Shown here in pieces: positions 1 to 8,360 of a stretch of DNA of 64,000 nucleotides (the first letter of the stretch is position 1; each line of letters starts with the position of its first letter). The position numbers and the translations under genes were made by a program. This DNA comes from Streptomyces sp. NBC_01255 (GTDB lineage Bacteria > Actinomycetota > Actinomycetes > Streptomycetales > Streptomycetaceae), in the NCBI RefSeq assembly GCF_036226445.1, contig NZ_CP108475.1:1-64000 (forward strand), written 5' to 3'. The notes under the pieces are model-generated. The model saw only the letters and a list, made by a program, of their open reading frames with translations. It was not told where the DNA came from and searched no databases.

Positions 1-148
1 TGACCCGGCAAGCCGGGTCATAGTGAATGAATTGCGCAAGCGCAATTCGAATTCCGGCGCAAGCGCCGGAATGGAATTCCGTAAACGGAATTCCCAGAGG
101 GAATGCAATTCGCGCAAGCGCTCATTGCAGGCACCCGCGCAAGCGCGG
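1..148. repeat. Candidate telomere: seven successive hairpins at the left end
   Basis: Seven inverted repeats follow one another with almost no spacer: 1-9/12-20, 29-37/40-48, 51-60/63-72, 73-82/85-94, 90-95/99-104, 105-109/124-128 (enclosing 112-115/118-121) and 135-140/143-148. Six of the seven have an AA apex, in five of them within the sequence GCAAGC. Dense hairpins with tiny loops at the very end are the hallmark of Streptomyces linear replicon telomeres, where the 3' overhang folds and is patched by the terminal protein. The sequence does not start with the archetypal CCCGCGG telomere, so this would be a non-archetypal class. That base 1 is the physical end is an inference. Confidence 0.75.
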
Positions 149-556
149 TCGCCTGGGCTGGCAACAAGGGGAGGTGCATCGCGCGCGGCCCTGTGTAGGG
201 CTTGGGGTTCCTGGCCACCACCCCCGCAACGGATGTGACGGCCTGTCGGCCCGATCGGGTGCCGGCCGCACCGCAGTGAAGGGTTCCGCTGCGCTCCACC
301 CTGACCACTCCCCCACCCTCGAAACTGCCCGGTCAAGCTCACCAATACCCCATCAGCATACAGGACAACCAGCCGCTTCTGGGTAAGATTCAGCCATGTA
401 TCACCCTGGGGGTGAAAGTTGGCGTGCGGGTGATGCATCACGTGCCGTGCCTGTGTAGTGTTTGGGACCAGACACTACAACCCCGGGCCACACCATCGCG
501 CCGGGACCTTCCATTCTGATTACGCGCGACATTCCACGAAAAGGAGAACACGGGAA
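149..556. promoter_or_regulatory. Gene-free leader between telomere and helicase gene
   Basis: No convincing gene lies here. It holds small dyads near the helicase start: TCACCC-TGG-GGGTGA at 401-415, the perfect 12-bp palindrome GTGATGCATCAC at 430-441, and GTAGTGT/ACACTAC at 455-461/472-478. These are plausible operator or promoter elements for the helicase gene; no binding protein is identified. Confidence 0.4.
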
Positions 557-2941
557 ATGGCCGTGAAGTTGCGTGACCACCAGATCGAGGCAGTTGCCGC
601 CATCGTGCGGGGATTCGATATCCCGCCGGGCGGTATCCCCGTGAATGGCCTTCGCGGGCAGGTGCACGCCGCGTGTGGCACGGGAAAGACCATCATTGCG
701 GCGACGTCGGCGAAGCGCATTGTGCCCAAGGGCCGCATTCTCGTCCTGGTGCCGACGCTGGACCTTCTGACCCAGACGGTGCAGGCGTGGCGCGGCGCTG
801 GGCACTCGGGGCCGGCGGTTGCGGTGTGCAGCCTCACCGACGACCCGGAGCTGTGGAACCTCAAGGTGCGCTCCACCACGAATCCCGTGCAGCTGGCTCT
901 GTGGCACAGCTCGGGGCCGGTCACCATCTTCGGGACGTACGCCAGCCTCGGTGTTCTGGCGGAGGCTTTCGAGGGCGCCTACGGGCAGCAGCTGGACCCG
1001 ATGGACCTCACGGTGGTCGATGAGGCACACCGGACGTCGGGCTCGATGGGTAAGGCGTGGGCCGACGTTCATAACCAGGGTGTCATCCCGTCGCACCGCC
1101 GGCTGTACCTGACGGCCACGCCGCGGATCTGGGAGGAGCGGCTGAACCGCGAGGTCTCGGAGGGGGTGCGTGACCCGCTGCCGCGTGAGATGGCGGCCTC
1201 CATGGACGACGAGAGGGTCTTCGGGCCGGTCCTCTACAAGCTCTCGTTGGCGTCGGCCGTGTCGCGTGGGCTGCTGGCGCGGTACCAGATCATCGTCCTG
1301 GAGCTCCAGGACCCGGTCGTCACCCCGGATCGGCTGATGGGCGAGGAGCGGCACAGCGAGAAGGTCCGTGGTGAGCGCCTCGGGGCGCTCCAGGCCGCGC
1401 TGCTGCACACGATGGCGCAGCACGACCTGTCGACGTGCATCACCTTCCACCACCGGACGATAGAGGCACAGGCGTACGCGGAGGGCCTTCAGCGCGTGGC
1501 GGCGAAGCTGCACGCCGACCAGCCCGAGAAGTACCCGGCGGCGATCTGGGCGGACTGGCTGTGTGGTGAGCACGTGCCCGAGCGCCGGCGGGGAGTCCTG
1601 GGCGGCTTCGGGTCCACCGCGCAGCGGGCGGTGCTCTCGAACTGCCGTGTCCTGGGCGAGGGCGTGGACATCCGGGCGGTGGACTCGGTGGCCCTTCTGG
1701 ACCCCAAGGGCGCTCCGCACGACATCGTCCAGGCGATTGGCCGGGCGCTCCGTCAGAAGCCCGGACAGGGCAAGGTGGCCTCTTTGATCGTGCCGGTATT
1801 TCTCCAGCCTGGAGAAAAGCCGGAAGACATGTTCACCTCCGGATCGTATCGGCCTTTGGTGAAGGTGTTGGAGGGTCTGCGGGCTCACGACGAAGAGGCA
1901 ATCGAATTGCTCGCGATTCCGCAGGAGCCTCAGAAGGACGTCGCGCAGCCGTCCGAGTACATCGGTCCGCCGCCCGAGGAAGGCGAGGACGAATCCCGTC
2001 TGCTGCTCCGCTTTGCCGCTCCCCGTGACCCTGTGATGGTCGCGGACTGGATTTCCTTCAACGTGATCGACACGGAGCGCCAGGACTGGGGACGCGGCTG
2101 GGCGGCACTCAAGAAGTTCACCGAGCGTGAGCTTCACGCCCGGGTTCCGTACGGGCACAAGGAGGGTGCGTACCCGCTGGGGCAGTGGGTCGCGGAGCAG
2201 CGACGGGCGTACGGGGCGGGGCAGATGACCGGCCAGCGCGCCCGGAGGCTGGAACAGTTGGGCATGGTCTGGTCTCTGGTCGATGAGCGGTTCCAGGAGA
2301 ACCTGGAGGCCGCGAAGGCGTACTACGAGCAGCACTGGACGCTGTGCGCGCCGAGGTCCGCGACCATGTTGGACAGGCCGGTGGGGCAGTGGTTGGCCAA
2401 CCTCCGCCGGCCTGGCGCCCTGGACGATCGCCCCGAGTGGAAGGCAGCGCTGGAGGCGGTCGACGGGGACTGGAACCCGTCGTGGCCGCCGGAGTGGCAA
2501 AGGCACTATGCGGTGGTGCGGGAGATGCTCGCGGAGGAGACCATCCTCGCCTACGTCGAACCCGGCGTCACCGTCCACGGCATGGACATCGGGAAGTGGC
2601 TCGCCAAGCAGCGCAAGCCGGAGGCGTGGGCAGCCCTGTCCGACGGGCAGCGCGAGCGCCTGGAAGCCTTCGGCATCCTCCCCCATGCGCCGGAGCCGGA
2701 AGCGCCCGCGAAGCCGTCCACAGCGGGCGTCAGCGCCTTCGAGAAGGGTGTGGCGGCCCTGGCGCAGTACAAGGCCCGGGAGGGCTCTGTGAAGGTCCCC
2801 AGGGCCCACGTAGAGCGGCTGGAGGACGGCACGGAGGTCAAGCTCGGGGTGTTCCTGAGCAACAGCAAGAGCAGGCGCGGGAAGCTCACGGCGGAGAAGC
2901 TGGCCGCGCTCGCCAGCCTCGGGCTGGAGTGGGCGGCGTAG
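557..2941 (+). CDS. Telomere-proximal superfamily 2 (DEAH) helicase with helicase-associated repeats
   Basis: A 794-residue SF2 DNA helicase-like ATPase. Visible motifs are Walker A ACGTGKT (about residues 39-45), DEAH (155-158), TATP motif III (186-189) and an arginine motif GRALRQKPGQGK near residue 410. The C-terminal 300 residues carry several tryptophan-containing helicase-associated repeats (WAALKKFTEREL, WVAEQRRAY, WLANLRRP). ATG 557 is chosen because AAGGAG sits 11 bases upstream; an in-frame start at 458 has no such site. Helicase-like genes (ttrA type) next to telomeres are common in Streptomyces linear plasmids and chromosomes and have been linked to transfer of linear DNA. The position, about 400 bp from the hairpins, fits that class. 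The exact role here is inferred. Confidence 0.85.
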   Translation: MAVKLRDHQIEAVAAIVRGFDIPPGGIPVNGLRGQVHAACGTGKTIIAATSAKRIVPKGRILVLVPTLDLLTQTVQAWRGAGHSGPAVAVCSLTDDPELWNLKVRSTTNPVQLALWHSSGPVTIFGTYASLGVLAEAFEGAYGQQLDPMDLTVVDEAHRTSGSMGKAWADVHNQGVIPSHRRLYLTATPRIWEERLNREVSEGVRDPLPREMAASMDDERVFGPVLYKLSLASAVSRGLLARYQIIVLELQDPVVTPDRLMGEERHSEKVRGERLGALQAALLHTMAQHDLSTCITFHHRTIEAQAYAEGLQRVAAKLHADQPEKYPAAIWADWLCGEHVPERRRGVLGGFGSTAQRAVLSNCRVLGEGVDIRAVDSVALLDPKGAPHDIVQAIGRALRQKPGQGKVASLIVPVFLQPGEKPEDMFTSGSYRPLVKVLEGLRAHDEEAIELLAIPQEPQKDVAQPSEYIGPPPEEGEDESRLLLRFAAPRDPVMVADWISFNVIDTERQDWGRGWAALKKFTERELHARVPYGHKEGAYPLGQWVAEQRRAYGAGQMTGQRARRLEQLGMVWSLVDERFQENLEAAKAYYEQHWTLCAPRSATMLDRPVGQWLANLRRPGALDDRPEWKAALEAVDGDWNPSWPPEWQRHYAVVREMLAEETILAYVEPGVTVHGMDIGKWLAKQRKPEAWAALSDGQRERLEAFGILPHAPEPEAPAKPSTAGVSAFEKGVAALAQYKAREGSVKVPRAHVERLEDGTEVKLGVFLSNSKSRRGKLTAEKLAALASLGLEWAA

Positions 2942-2960
2942 CCCTCGTTGGAGACCCCGC

Positions 2961-2992
2961 GGGTCCGCGCTGGAGACAGCCGGCGCGGACCC
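2961..2992. terminator. Bidirectional hairpin between convergent genes
   Basis: A perfect 10-bp stem GGGTCCGCGC/GCGCGGACCC (2961-2970/2983-2992) with a 12-base loop lies between the helicase stop and the stop of the converging gene at 3004. It has no T-run, as is usual for actinomycete terminators. Confidence 0.6.
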
Positions 2993-3003
2993 TTGTGCCG
3001 TTC

Positions 3004-4371
3004 CTAGCCGTCCCCGCCCTCTTCTTGCTCTGCGTCGTCGTCGATTCCGTGCATGGCCCGGAGCGCGTCCCGTAGGTCGAGCTCGAGCCGCTGAGCGGGG
3101 ATGGACAAGGACCGCTGTACTTTGCTGCTGACGTTGGTCGCAGTCGCTCGCCACTCCGAGAGGAACGAGTCGGCTTCCTGACTGCTGTAAACCGTGATCG
3201 GATCAAGAGCCACGGCCTCGTGGGGACGCAGGTCCACCGGGGCAAAGCGGATAACGGTGCGGCCATCCTGCTGCTCGATGTCCGGGGATTGCGGGGACAG
3301 CAGATGGTAGGCCGGTGGCCGCACCCCGAGCACCGCTGGGAGGCCGGCGAAGCCGGGCATGGTGCCCTCCCCGTACTTGGCCGGCTGATGAGGCCAGTCG
3401 ACCTCTTCCTCTGCGTCGGCCGTGACATGGGCCGTAACGGTGCCGGGGAGACTCAGCACGACCTCGACCTGCGCGAGATTGTCTTCTCCGGGGTTGGTCA
3501 GCGTGAGGGTCAAAGGCGTGCCTGCGGCGCTGACCGCCTGTGCCAGGGCATGCTGCATCGCGAGGTCGAAGTCCCCCAGGTACTCGTCCACCTCCTGCCG
3601 GAATTCCTCCGGGGATCGGGAGTCAGGCCACAGGTTCTGGAGCGCGCTGAAGTCCTTGAACAGGTTGGACGCCGCCGCCTTCTTCTTCTCGTCCGCGGCG
3701 TCCACCTGCCTCATAATCGCCTCGCGGAGGTAGTCGGTGATCGTTCGGCGGGCGTCCTCGGTCGGGGCCAGTACGGCGACGGTGCCGGTGGTCATGGTGA
3801 CGTCGACGTTCACGCGCTTCGTTGCTCGGCGTGCGCGGTCCGTGAGGGCGTAGATCTCCGCTGGGCGAGCGGGTTCGGTTTTGCCGGCGTATCGGTGGAA
3901 GACGGTGCCCGGGCGGTAGTTCTGATGTTCCTTGTGGAGGGGGTGAATGAGGTCGCCCCACCGGGGAGGAGAGACGTCGACGAGCATGACGTGGCGCTTG
4001 CCCTCGTCGGTGTCCATGGGGACGTACGTGAACTGGTAGCGGCTGAACTCGCCCAGGTAGCGCCTCAGCCAGCTGTCGACCTTCTCGACATCGTGCGTCG
4101 GAACCCCGTAGATCGCGTCTTCATCAACCCCTACCAAGAGGTAGGCGTGGCCTCCAGCCCACTGCTCCGCCACATCAGGCATCCGGTTGGCGAAGCCGAG
4201 GATCGCTTTCGACACGGCGAAGGCTCCCGCCGCCTTCGAAACGTCGTGCTGGGACTTCCACTCCAGCCAGCGCGTCTCGTCCGCGCTGCTGGCGTTCCCG
4301 ACGGCGCGTATCAGCTCTCGCTGCCGCGCCAGCCCGACTACCGGTTCGTCCGCGTTGAAGTCCAGGGTCAT
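3004..4371 (-). CDS. AlbA_2/Schlafen-type domain protein
   Basis: A 455-residue soluble protein. The first ~150 residues look like an AlbA_2 (Schlafen-type divergent AAA/nucleic-acid binding) domain: ETRWLEWKSQ, then KAILGFANR, then HAYLLVGVDEDAIYGV and a VDVSPPRWG strand. The remaining ~300 residues are unassigned. ATG 4371 is chosen because AAGGA lies 7 bases upstream; longer in-frame starts have no ribosome site. It is divergent from the nuclease-like gene at 4652, so a shared promoter region of 280 bp is likely. Proteins with this domain occur as regulators and in phage-defence or RNA-processing settings. Its function here is unknown. Confidence 0.7.
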   Translation of the reverse strand: MTLDFNADEPVVGLARQRELIRAVGNASSADETRWLEWKSQHDVSKAAGAFAVSKAILGFANRMPDVAEQWAGGHAYLLVGVDEDAIYGVPTHDVEKVDSWLRRYLGEFSRYQFTYVPMDTDEGKRHVMLVDVSPPRWGDLIHPLHKEHQNYRPGTVFHRYAGKTEPARPAEIYALTDRARRATKRVNVDVTMTTGTVAVLAPTEDARRTITDYLREAIMRQVDAADEKKKAAASNLFKDFSALQNLWPDSRSPEEFRQEVDEYLGDFDLAMQHALAQAVSAAGTPLTLTLTNPGEDNLAQVEVVLSLPGTVTAHVTADAEEEVDWPHQPAKYGEGTMPGFAGLPAVLGVRPPAYHLLSPQSPDIEQQDGRTVIRFAPVDLRPHEAVALDPITVYSSQEADSFLSEWRATATNVSSKVQRSLSIPAQRLELDLRDALRAMHGIDDDAEQEEGGDG

Positions 4372-4651
4372 GGATGTCCTTCGTGCCAGGTGAACTCCAA
4401 GCATGCGGGACCACACTGACAAGCCAGCTCGCCAACCGGGCAGACCAGTCGCGTGGATCGTCTGGAGATCGTTCCACTCACCCAGCGGTCTCGGAGTTTC
4501 GCCGTCCACGGCCTGTCCGCTCGCTGGCGGCCGCCGTCGGCTTCGATGTCCGCGCCGGGGGCTCTGGCGCAATGACAGGCAGCGTTCTAGAAACGCGTAG
4601 CCGCCCTGTGATCAGCGCCGGTATGGTCGCTCGGCACAGAGAGGGTGGTTG

Positions 4652-5980
4652 ATGAGCAAAAGGGTCGTGACGCTGCCGGACATCCCGGGGGCCGGCGAGG
4701 AGCTTGAGGACTACATCGCCGCGTTGTTTCAAGCATCGGGCCACTTCGTAGAGAAGCAGATCGTGGAGTCCGACCCTGCGGACCTCCTTGAGCTGGACAT
4801 CGTCACGACTGACTACGCAGGTGAGCAAGCCGCGCGGCGGCTCATCGAGGTCAAAGGTGGCAAGTGGGGGTACACCGATCTCTTCAAGGTCGTCGGCTGG
4901 ATGCGGTACCTGAAGATCGAGCATGGTGCCTTCTTCCACACCCGTTGGGACGACCGCAAGACCGCCCCTACCCGGATGAGCCCGCTGGGGCTGGAGGTCG
5001 TCTGCTTCGACGACTTCCAAGCCGCTCCGGAGCACTTCTCGGAGAAGGGCTTCGGCACCTTCATGGAGCCGCAACTCATTGCCCTGTGGCGGTTCTCGTA
5101 CGGTGTGGAGCGTCGGTTCGTCAATCTCATCAACGGGCGGGCGAAGAAGGGCGAGCAGGGTGCCGCGGCTGCGAAGACCTACCATCGCCAGATCAACAAC
5201 GGCACCTTCCTCTCACGGGCCCCCGAAGAGTCGGCGGCGATGCTGTACGAGGCATACCAGGAGCATCCGCAACTGACTCGCGGCTACGCGCACGAACTCG
5301 ACGGGGGCACGTTCGACCCGCAGTCGGCGCCTGCTGAAAGCCCGAGCTACAAGGCAATGCTCAAGGGGAAGCATCCGGAACTCCAGGCGTGCACGTACCT
5401 CGAGCATCGCGCCCGCCTGGCCATCCTCAAGGCCGCCGTCGACTACGCGCTCGCGCACCCCGACGGCGCGCCGGAGTTCAGCATGTCGGAGGACCGAAAG
5501 GTCTTCATCTTCCAAGGGCTGACTTACCACGCCCTCCCTTCGAGCTTCCGCTCGGGCATGGAGTGGCTGCGGAAGCAGCCGAACTTCCGGTGCTACGCGA
5601 CCTTCTGGCAGCAGTTTCTCTGGGGATGGGGCGGGTTCTACCTCGACGACCGGGAGCAGCAGGAGTTCGAGTGGATGTCGAAGTACTCCGGCATCCCGGT
5701 CGACGAGATCCCGACGGCGCTCGAAGCCTTCGACCGCTTCTTCCCTATCCAGGGTGGGTGGTTCATCACCGCGGGGGCGACGGACGTCCGCATGGTCAAG
5801 CTGGTGCCGTTGATCTTCCAGGGACTCGGGGCCCACCACCGCCGAGTCCAGTACGGCTTGATGGACCAGCCCGATCTCTCGGCGCTGAACCCGAGTTCCT
5901 GGTACACCCTCAACGACCTCCACAGCCGCATCAGCTGCGCTGTCGACTTCCTGCTTCTGGCCGACAAGGAGCTCAAGTAG
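4652..5980 (+). CDS. PD-(D/E)XK-like nuclease-domain protein
   Basis: A 442-residue protein whose N-terminal ~120 residues look like a restriction-endonuclease fold: an acidic strand LELDIV (around residue 48) followed by LIEVKGG (around 66-72), which matches the D...(D/E)XK catalytic arrangement, preceded by a helix GEELEDYIAALFQASGHFV. The rest is unassigned and rich in aromatic residues. ATG 4652 is chosen over the adjacent TTG because GAGGG lies about 7 bases upstream. It is transcribed divergently from the AlbA_2-like gene. The pairing suggests a defence or DNA-processing role, but no partner methylase is present. DNA or RNA as substrate cannot be told from the sequence. Confidence 0.6.
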   Translation: MSKRVVTLPDIPGAGEELEDYIAALFQASGHFVEKQIVESDPADLLELDIVTTDYAGEQAARRLIEVKGGKWGYTDLFKVVGWMRYLKIEHGAFFHTRWDDRKTAPTRMSPLGLEVVCFDDFQAAPEHFSEKGFGTFMEPQLIALWRFSYGVERRFVNLINGRAKKGEQGAAAAKTYHRQINNGTFLSRAPEESAAMLYEAYQEHPQLTRGYAHELDGGTFDPQSAPAESPSYKAMLKGKHPELQACTYLEHRARLAILKAAVDYALAHPDGAPEFSMSEDRKVFIFQGLTYHALPSSFRSGMEWLRKQPNFRCYATFWQQFLWGWGGFYLDDREQQEFEWMSKYSGIPVDEIPTALEAFDRFFPIQGGWFITAGATDVRMVKLVPLIFQGLGAHHRRVQYGLMDQPDLSALNPSSWYTLNDLHSRISCAVDFLLLADKELK

Positions 5981-6023
5981 TCGACGAACCGAACTCGCCC
6001 CTCAGAACCTCGGATGTGGGGGC

Positions 6024-6063
6024 GGCCCCGGCCGTACTGCGTCCCGTCACGGGGACCGGGGCC
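6024..6063 (+). terminator. Nested GC hairpin after the nuclease-like gene
   Basis: GGCCCCGG at 6024-6031 pairs with CCGGGGCC at 6056-6063, enclosing a second stem GTCCC/GGGAC. It lies 44 bases after the stop at 5980 and has no T-run. Confidence 0.5.
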
Positions 6064-6502
6064 TGTCCCGCGCGCTCCATTCCGGCGCGGGCCGGGGGAG
6101 AGCCTAGTCCGAGCGGGTGAGTGAAGGAGCCGACTCCCAGTGTCCGGGGTCGGGTCCCTTTTGCGTGCGGGCCATGGACGACACCCAGATGCCCGAGCCG
6201 CTACGGCAGGCGGTTCACCAGCTCGTCTCCGAGGTGGTCATGAACTGCCAGGAGTCGGGGCGGATCTCCCGGGAGTCGATCAGATGACTGATGGCTTCAC
6301 GGACGTCGTCGTGCATCGTGGGAGCCGGGAGGCGCTCGTCTCGGCGGCGCCGAACCAGTACGGAAGGCGCCGCCAGGTCGCTGAGTGCCTCGGAGTACGG
6401 AGCCGGCCACCGCATAACGCCGGGTGCCTGGGAGGGTGTGCGATCACGGCTGGATTCTGCATAGCCTGAGGTCAGACCCCAGGGGGGCTCCTGGAGGTAC
6501 TG
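6064..6502. other. Decayed spacer before the Ku gene
   Basis: Apart from the minus-strand gene remnant at 6215-6316 this stretch contains no gene I can support. The promoter of the Ku gene must lie in its right part. Confidence 0.4.
6215..6316 (-). pseudogene. Fragment of a paralogue of the gene at 10040-10429
   Basis: Read on the minus strand this encodes 33 residues beginning MHDDVREAISHLIDSREIRP. The 10040-10429 product contains VHDAVRDAVSHLIDSRQIRP in its middle, so about 16 of 20 residues agree. The match stops abruptly after the PDS motif, where this copy ends in an unrelated tail and stop codon, and nothing convincing precedes it. It is best explained as a truncated, decayed duplicate. 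Confidence 0.6.
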
Positions 6503-7450
6503 ATGCCCGGTCGTCCGATCTGGAGCGGAGCCATCTCGTTCGGGCTGGTCACGGTGCCCTGCAAGCTCGAGGCGGCCACCGAGAGCCACAGCATCAGCTT
6601 TCGCCAGATACACCTCGAGGATGGCGGCCGCGTCCGCAACAAGAAGGTGTGTGCTGTCGACGGTGAGGAGCTGACGGAGGCCGAGATCGGCAAGGGGTAC
6701 GAGGTCTCCAAGGACCAGATCATCCCGATCACCGACCAGGACCTGGCCGACATGCCTCTGCCGACCGCGAAGGCGATCGAGATCGCCGCGTTCGTGCCCT
6801 GGGACACCATCGACCCCCGTCACATCGGCGAGGCCAGCTACTACCTGACCGCTGACGGCCCCGTCGCGGCCAAGCCGTACACGCTCCTGCGGCAGGCGCT
6901 CGGCAGGAACGAGAAAGTCGCGGTGGCCAAGTTCGCCCTCCGTGGCCGCGAACGTCTCGGACTGCTCCGCCCGTACGGCGACGCGCTGCTGCTCCACTCG
7001 ATGCGCTGGGACGACGAAGTACGGTCCCCGGACGAGCTCCGCCCGGACGAGACGCCGCTGACCGAGGAGGAGATCGAGGGCGCGCTCGCGCTCCTGGAGA
7101 CGATGTCCGTCGAGCACCTCGACGACCTGGACGAGTCTGCGCTGACCGATCACTACCACGTGGCGCTGGGCGAGGTCATCGAGGCGAAGGCCGAGCACCG
7201 CGAACCCCACGTCGTGGAGGGCGAGGAAGCTGCGCCAGCCGGGAAGGTCATGGACCTGATGGCCGCACTCGAGGAGTCCGTGGCCAAGGCCAAGGAAGCC
7301 CGCGGCGAGACCGGCGAGCACGCCACCGTCCACGAGATGCCGAAGACGAAGAAGAAGGCCGCGGCCACGAAGTCGCCGGCGAAGAAGGCGGCCGCCAAGA
7401 AGACCACGGCGAAGAAGACGGCATCGCCCCGCCGCCGGAAATCCGCCTGA
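6503..7450 (+). CDS. ku: Ku protein, non-homologous end-joining factor
   Basis: A 315-residue bacterial Ku. The N-terminus PIWSGAISFGLVTVPCKL is the family signature, followed by the core domain (ISFRQIH, GEELTEAEIGKGYE, IPWD-type strand AFVPWDTIDP) to about residue 250. The last ~45 residues are a lysine/alanine-rich tail (KTKKKAAATKSPAKKAAAKK), as in the extended actinobacterial Ku proteins that bind DNA internally. Ku forms a ring on double-stranded ends and recruits ligase LigD; no ligase is seen in the window, so it would work with a host enzyme. GGAGG at 6493-6497 fixes the ATG. Presence within 7 kb of a telomere is notable because linear-end maintenance and circularisation depend on end joining. 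Confidence 0.95.
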   Translation: MPGRPIWSGAISFGLVTVPCKLEAATESHSISFRQIHLEDGGRVRNKKVCAVDGEELTEAEIGKGYEVSKDQIIPITDQDLADMPLPTAKAIEIAAFVPWDTIDPRHIGEASYYLTADGPVAAKPYTLLRQALGRNEKVAVAKFALRGRERLGLLRPYGDALLLHSMRWDDEVRSPDELRPDETPLTEEEIEGALALLETMSVEHLDDLDESALTDHYHVALGEVIEAKAEHREPHVVEGEEAAPAGKVMDLMAALEESVAKAKEARGETGEHATVHEMPKTKKKAAATKSPAKKAAAKKTTAKKTASPRRRKSA

Positions 7451-7487
7451 CCCTGGGGTCACCCTGCCGCGCGGGCCTGGAGCGTGG

Positions 7488-7826
7488 TTACTCGAGGATG
7501 CCGAGGTCGGAGTCGGGCCGGCAGATCTCGCAGGCCCGTATCCCGCCGCTCGTGAGGGCGTGGCGGGCTTCATCACGGCTCAGCGGTTTCCTGTGGCTGC
7601 CGGCCATGCGGCAGTCCCCGATGTGGATGCTGTCCGCCACCGGCCGGCCGCCTTCGCGCAGGTACGAGAGCACCCAGCCCGGGCCCTCGGGCAGGGCCCG
7701 GACCGGACGCATCGCGGCCTCGCGCTTCTCGACCTCGGCGATCCGCGCCCGGACGCGGTCCAGGGACAGCACGAGCCAGTGCTCGAGGGTCCGAAGACGC
7801 GGTAGGTCCGGCGGCAGCTCGGACAT
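7488..7826 (-). CDS. DUF6233-like small protein
   Basis: A 112-residue protein opening with SELPPDLPRLRTLEHWLVLSLDRVRARIAEVEKRE, the amphipathic helical start I associate with the DUF6233 family common in Streptomyces. The C-terminal half has paired cysteines (GDCRMAG and RACEICRPD) with the pattern expected of a small metal-binding or structural fold. It is translationally coupled to the gene at 7826-8008: the start and the preceding stop share ATGA. Function is unknown for the family. It converges on the Ku gene. Confidence 0.7.
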   Translation of the reverse strand: MSELPPDLPRLRTLEHWLVLSLDRVRARIAEVEKREAAMRPVRALPEGPGWVLSYLREGGRPVADSIHIGDCRMAGSHRKPLSRDEARHALTSGGIRACEICRPDSDLGILE

Positions 7827-8008
7827 CAGCCCACCGGACGCTTCGGCTTCTGCAGCGCGGCCACCTCTGCCTGGTGCTCCTGACACAGCGGGTTTCCGCC
7901 AAAGCCGTACTGGTGGCACTCGGCCATGCACTTCGCGCAGCGGCCTTTGAGCTGAGGCGGGCAGAGCTGCGGCGGAAGGTTCCGCGGCGCGGGGGTCGGG
8001 GTGGCCAT
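7826..8008 (-). CDS. Small cysteine-rich protein coupled to the DUF6233-like gene
   Basis: A 60-residue protein with a proline-rich N-terminus followed by a cluster CAKCMAECHQYGFGGNPLCQEH, which looks like a small zinc-binding knuckle. ATG 8008 is preferred over longer starts because GAGGAAG lies 7 bases upstream. It overlaps the next gene by ATGA, so the pair is co-translated. I do not recognise a named family. Confidence 0.6.
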   Translation of the reverse strand: MATPTPAPRNLPPQLCPPQLKGRCAKCMAECHQYGFGGNPLCQEHQAEVAALQKPKRPVG

Positions 8009-8102
8009 GGCGCACTTCCTCGGGGTCGGGCCGGGTGCCGTCCCGGCAGAGGGTAGAACTCGCGTTCCCCTGAGTTGGGTGTGGCACGACGTGCACAAGA
8101 AT

Positions 8103-8118
8103 TCGAACAGATGCTCTA
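8103..8118. promoter_or_regulatory. LexA (SOS) box upstream of the polymerase operon
   Basis: TCGAACAGATGCTCTA differs at three positions from an actinobacterial LexA site of the form TCGAACACATGTTCGA. It sits 9 bases before the ATG at 8127, overlapping the likely core promoter of the two-gene operon, the expected place for SOS repression. The match is by eye. Confidence 0.6.
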
Positions 8119-8126
8119 ATCATTCT

Positions 8127-8360
8127 ATGAGGCACCACCCCTTCCCCGACGACCTCGTCACCGCTCAGCGATCCTGGGCCGCGACATACGAGGAGCTCGC
8201 CCGCCCCGGCACGGCCCGTACGACAGTGCTGCGCCGCCGCCTCCTGGCACTGTCGGGCCGCGTGTACTACCACCCGTACTGGGCGCGGACGGCGGCCGGG
8301 CGGGCGGACCTGGCGGGACTGGTCCAGGCCGAGCGCGAGCACGCGGGGAGAGCGGCATGA
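8127..8360 (+). CDS. Small protein upstream of and coupled to the polymerase gene
   Basis: A 77-residue basic, arginine-rich protein with no family I recognise. Its stop overlaps the polymerase start (ATGA at 8357-8360), so the two are translated together. No ribosome site precedes ATG 8127 and a promoter-like AT-rich stretch lies immediately upstream, so the message may be leaderless. The LexA-like box just upstream suggests damage induction. By position it is probably an accessory subunit of the ImuB-like polymerase, which is an inference only. Confidence 0.55.
   Translation: MRHHPFPDDLVTAQRSWAATYEELARPGTARTTVLRRRLLALSGRVYYHPYWARTAAGRADLAGLVQAEREHAGRAA

Noticed and set aside
401..3154. 917-residue minus-strand open frame
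   Set aside because: It is the antisense shadow of the helicase gene, with arginine-rich low-complexity sequence and no start signal.
6174..6287. 37-residue plus-strand frame starting at ATG 6174
   Set aside because: No ribosome site and no recognisable sequence; the opposite strand has the clear match to the 10-kb gene.
6215..7576. 453-residue minus-strand frame over the Ku gene
   Set aside because: Antisense of Ku; only its last 33 codons have meaning, as a gene remnant.
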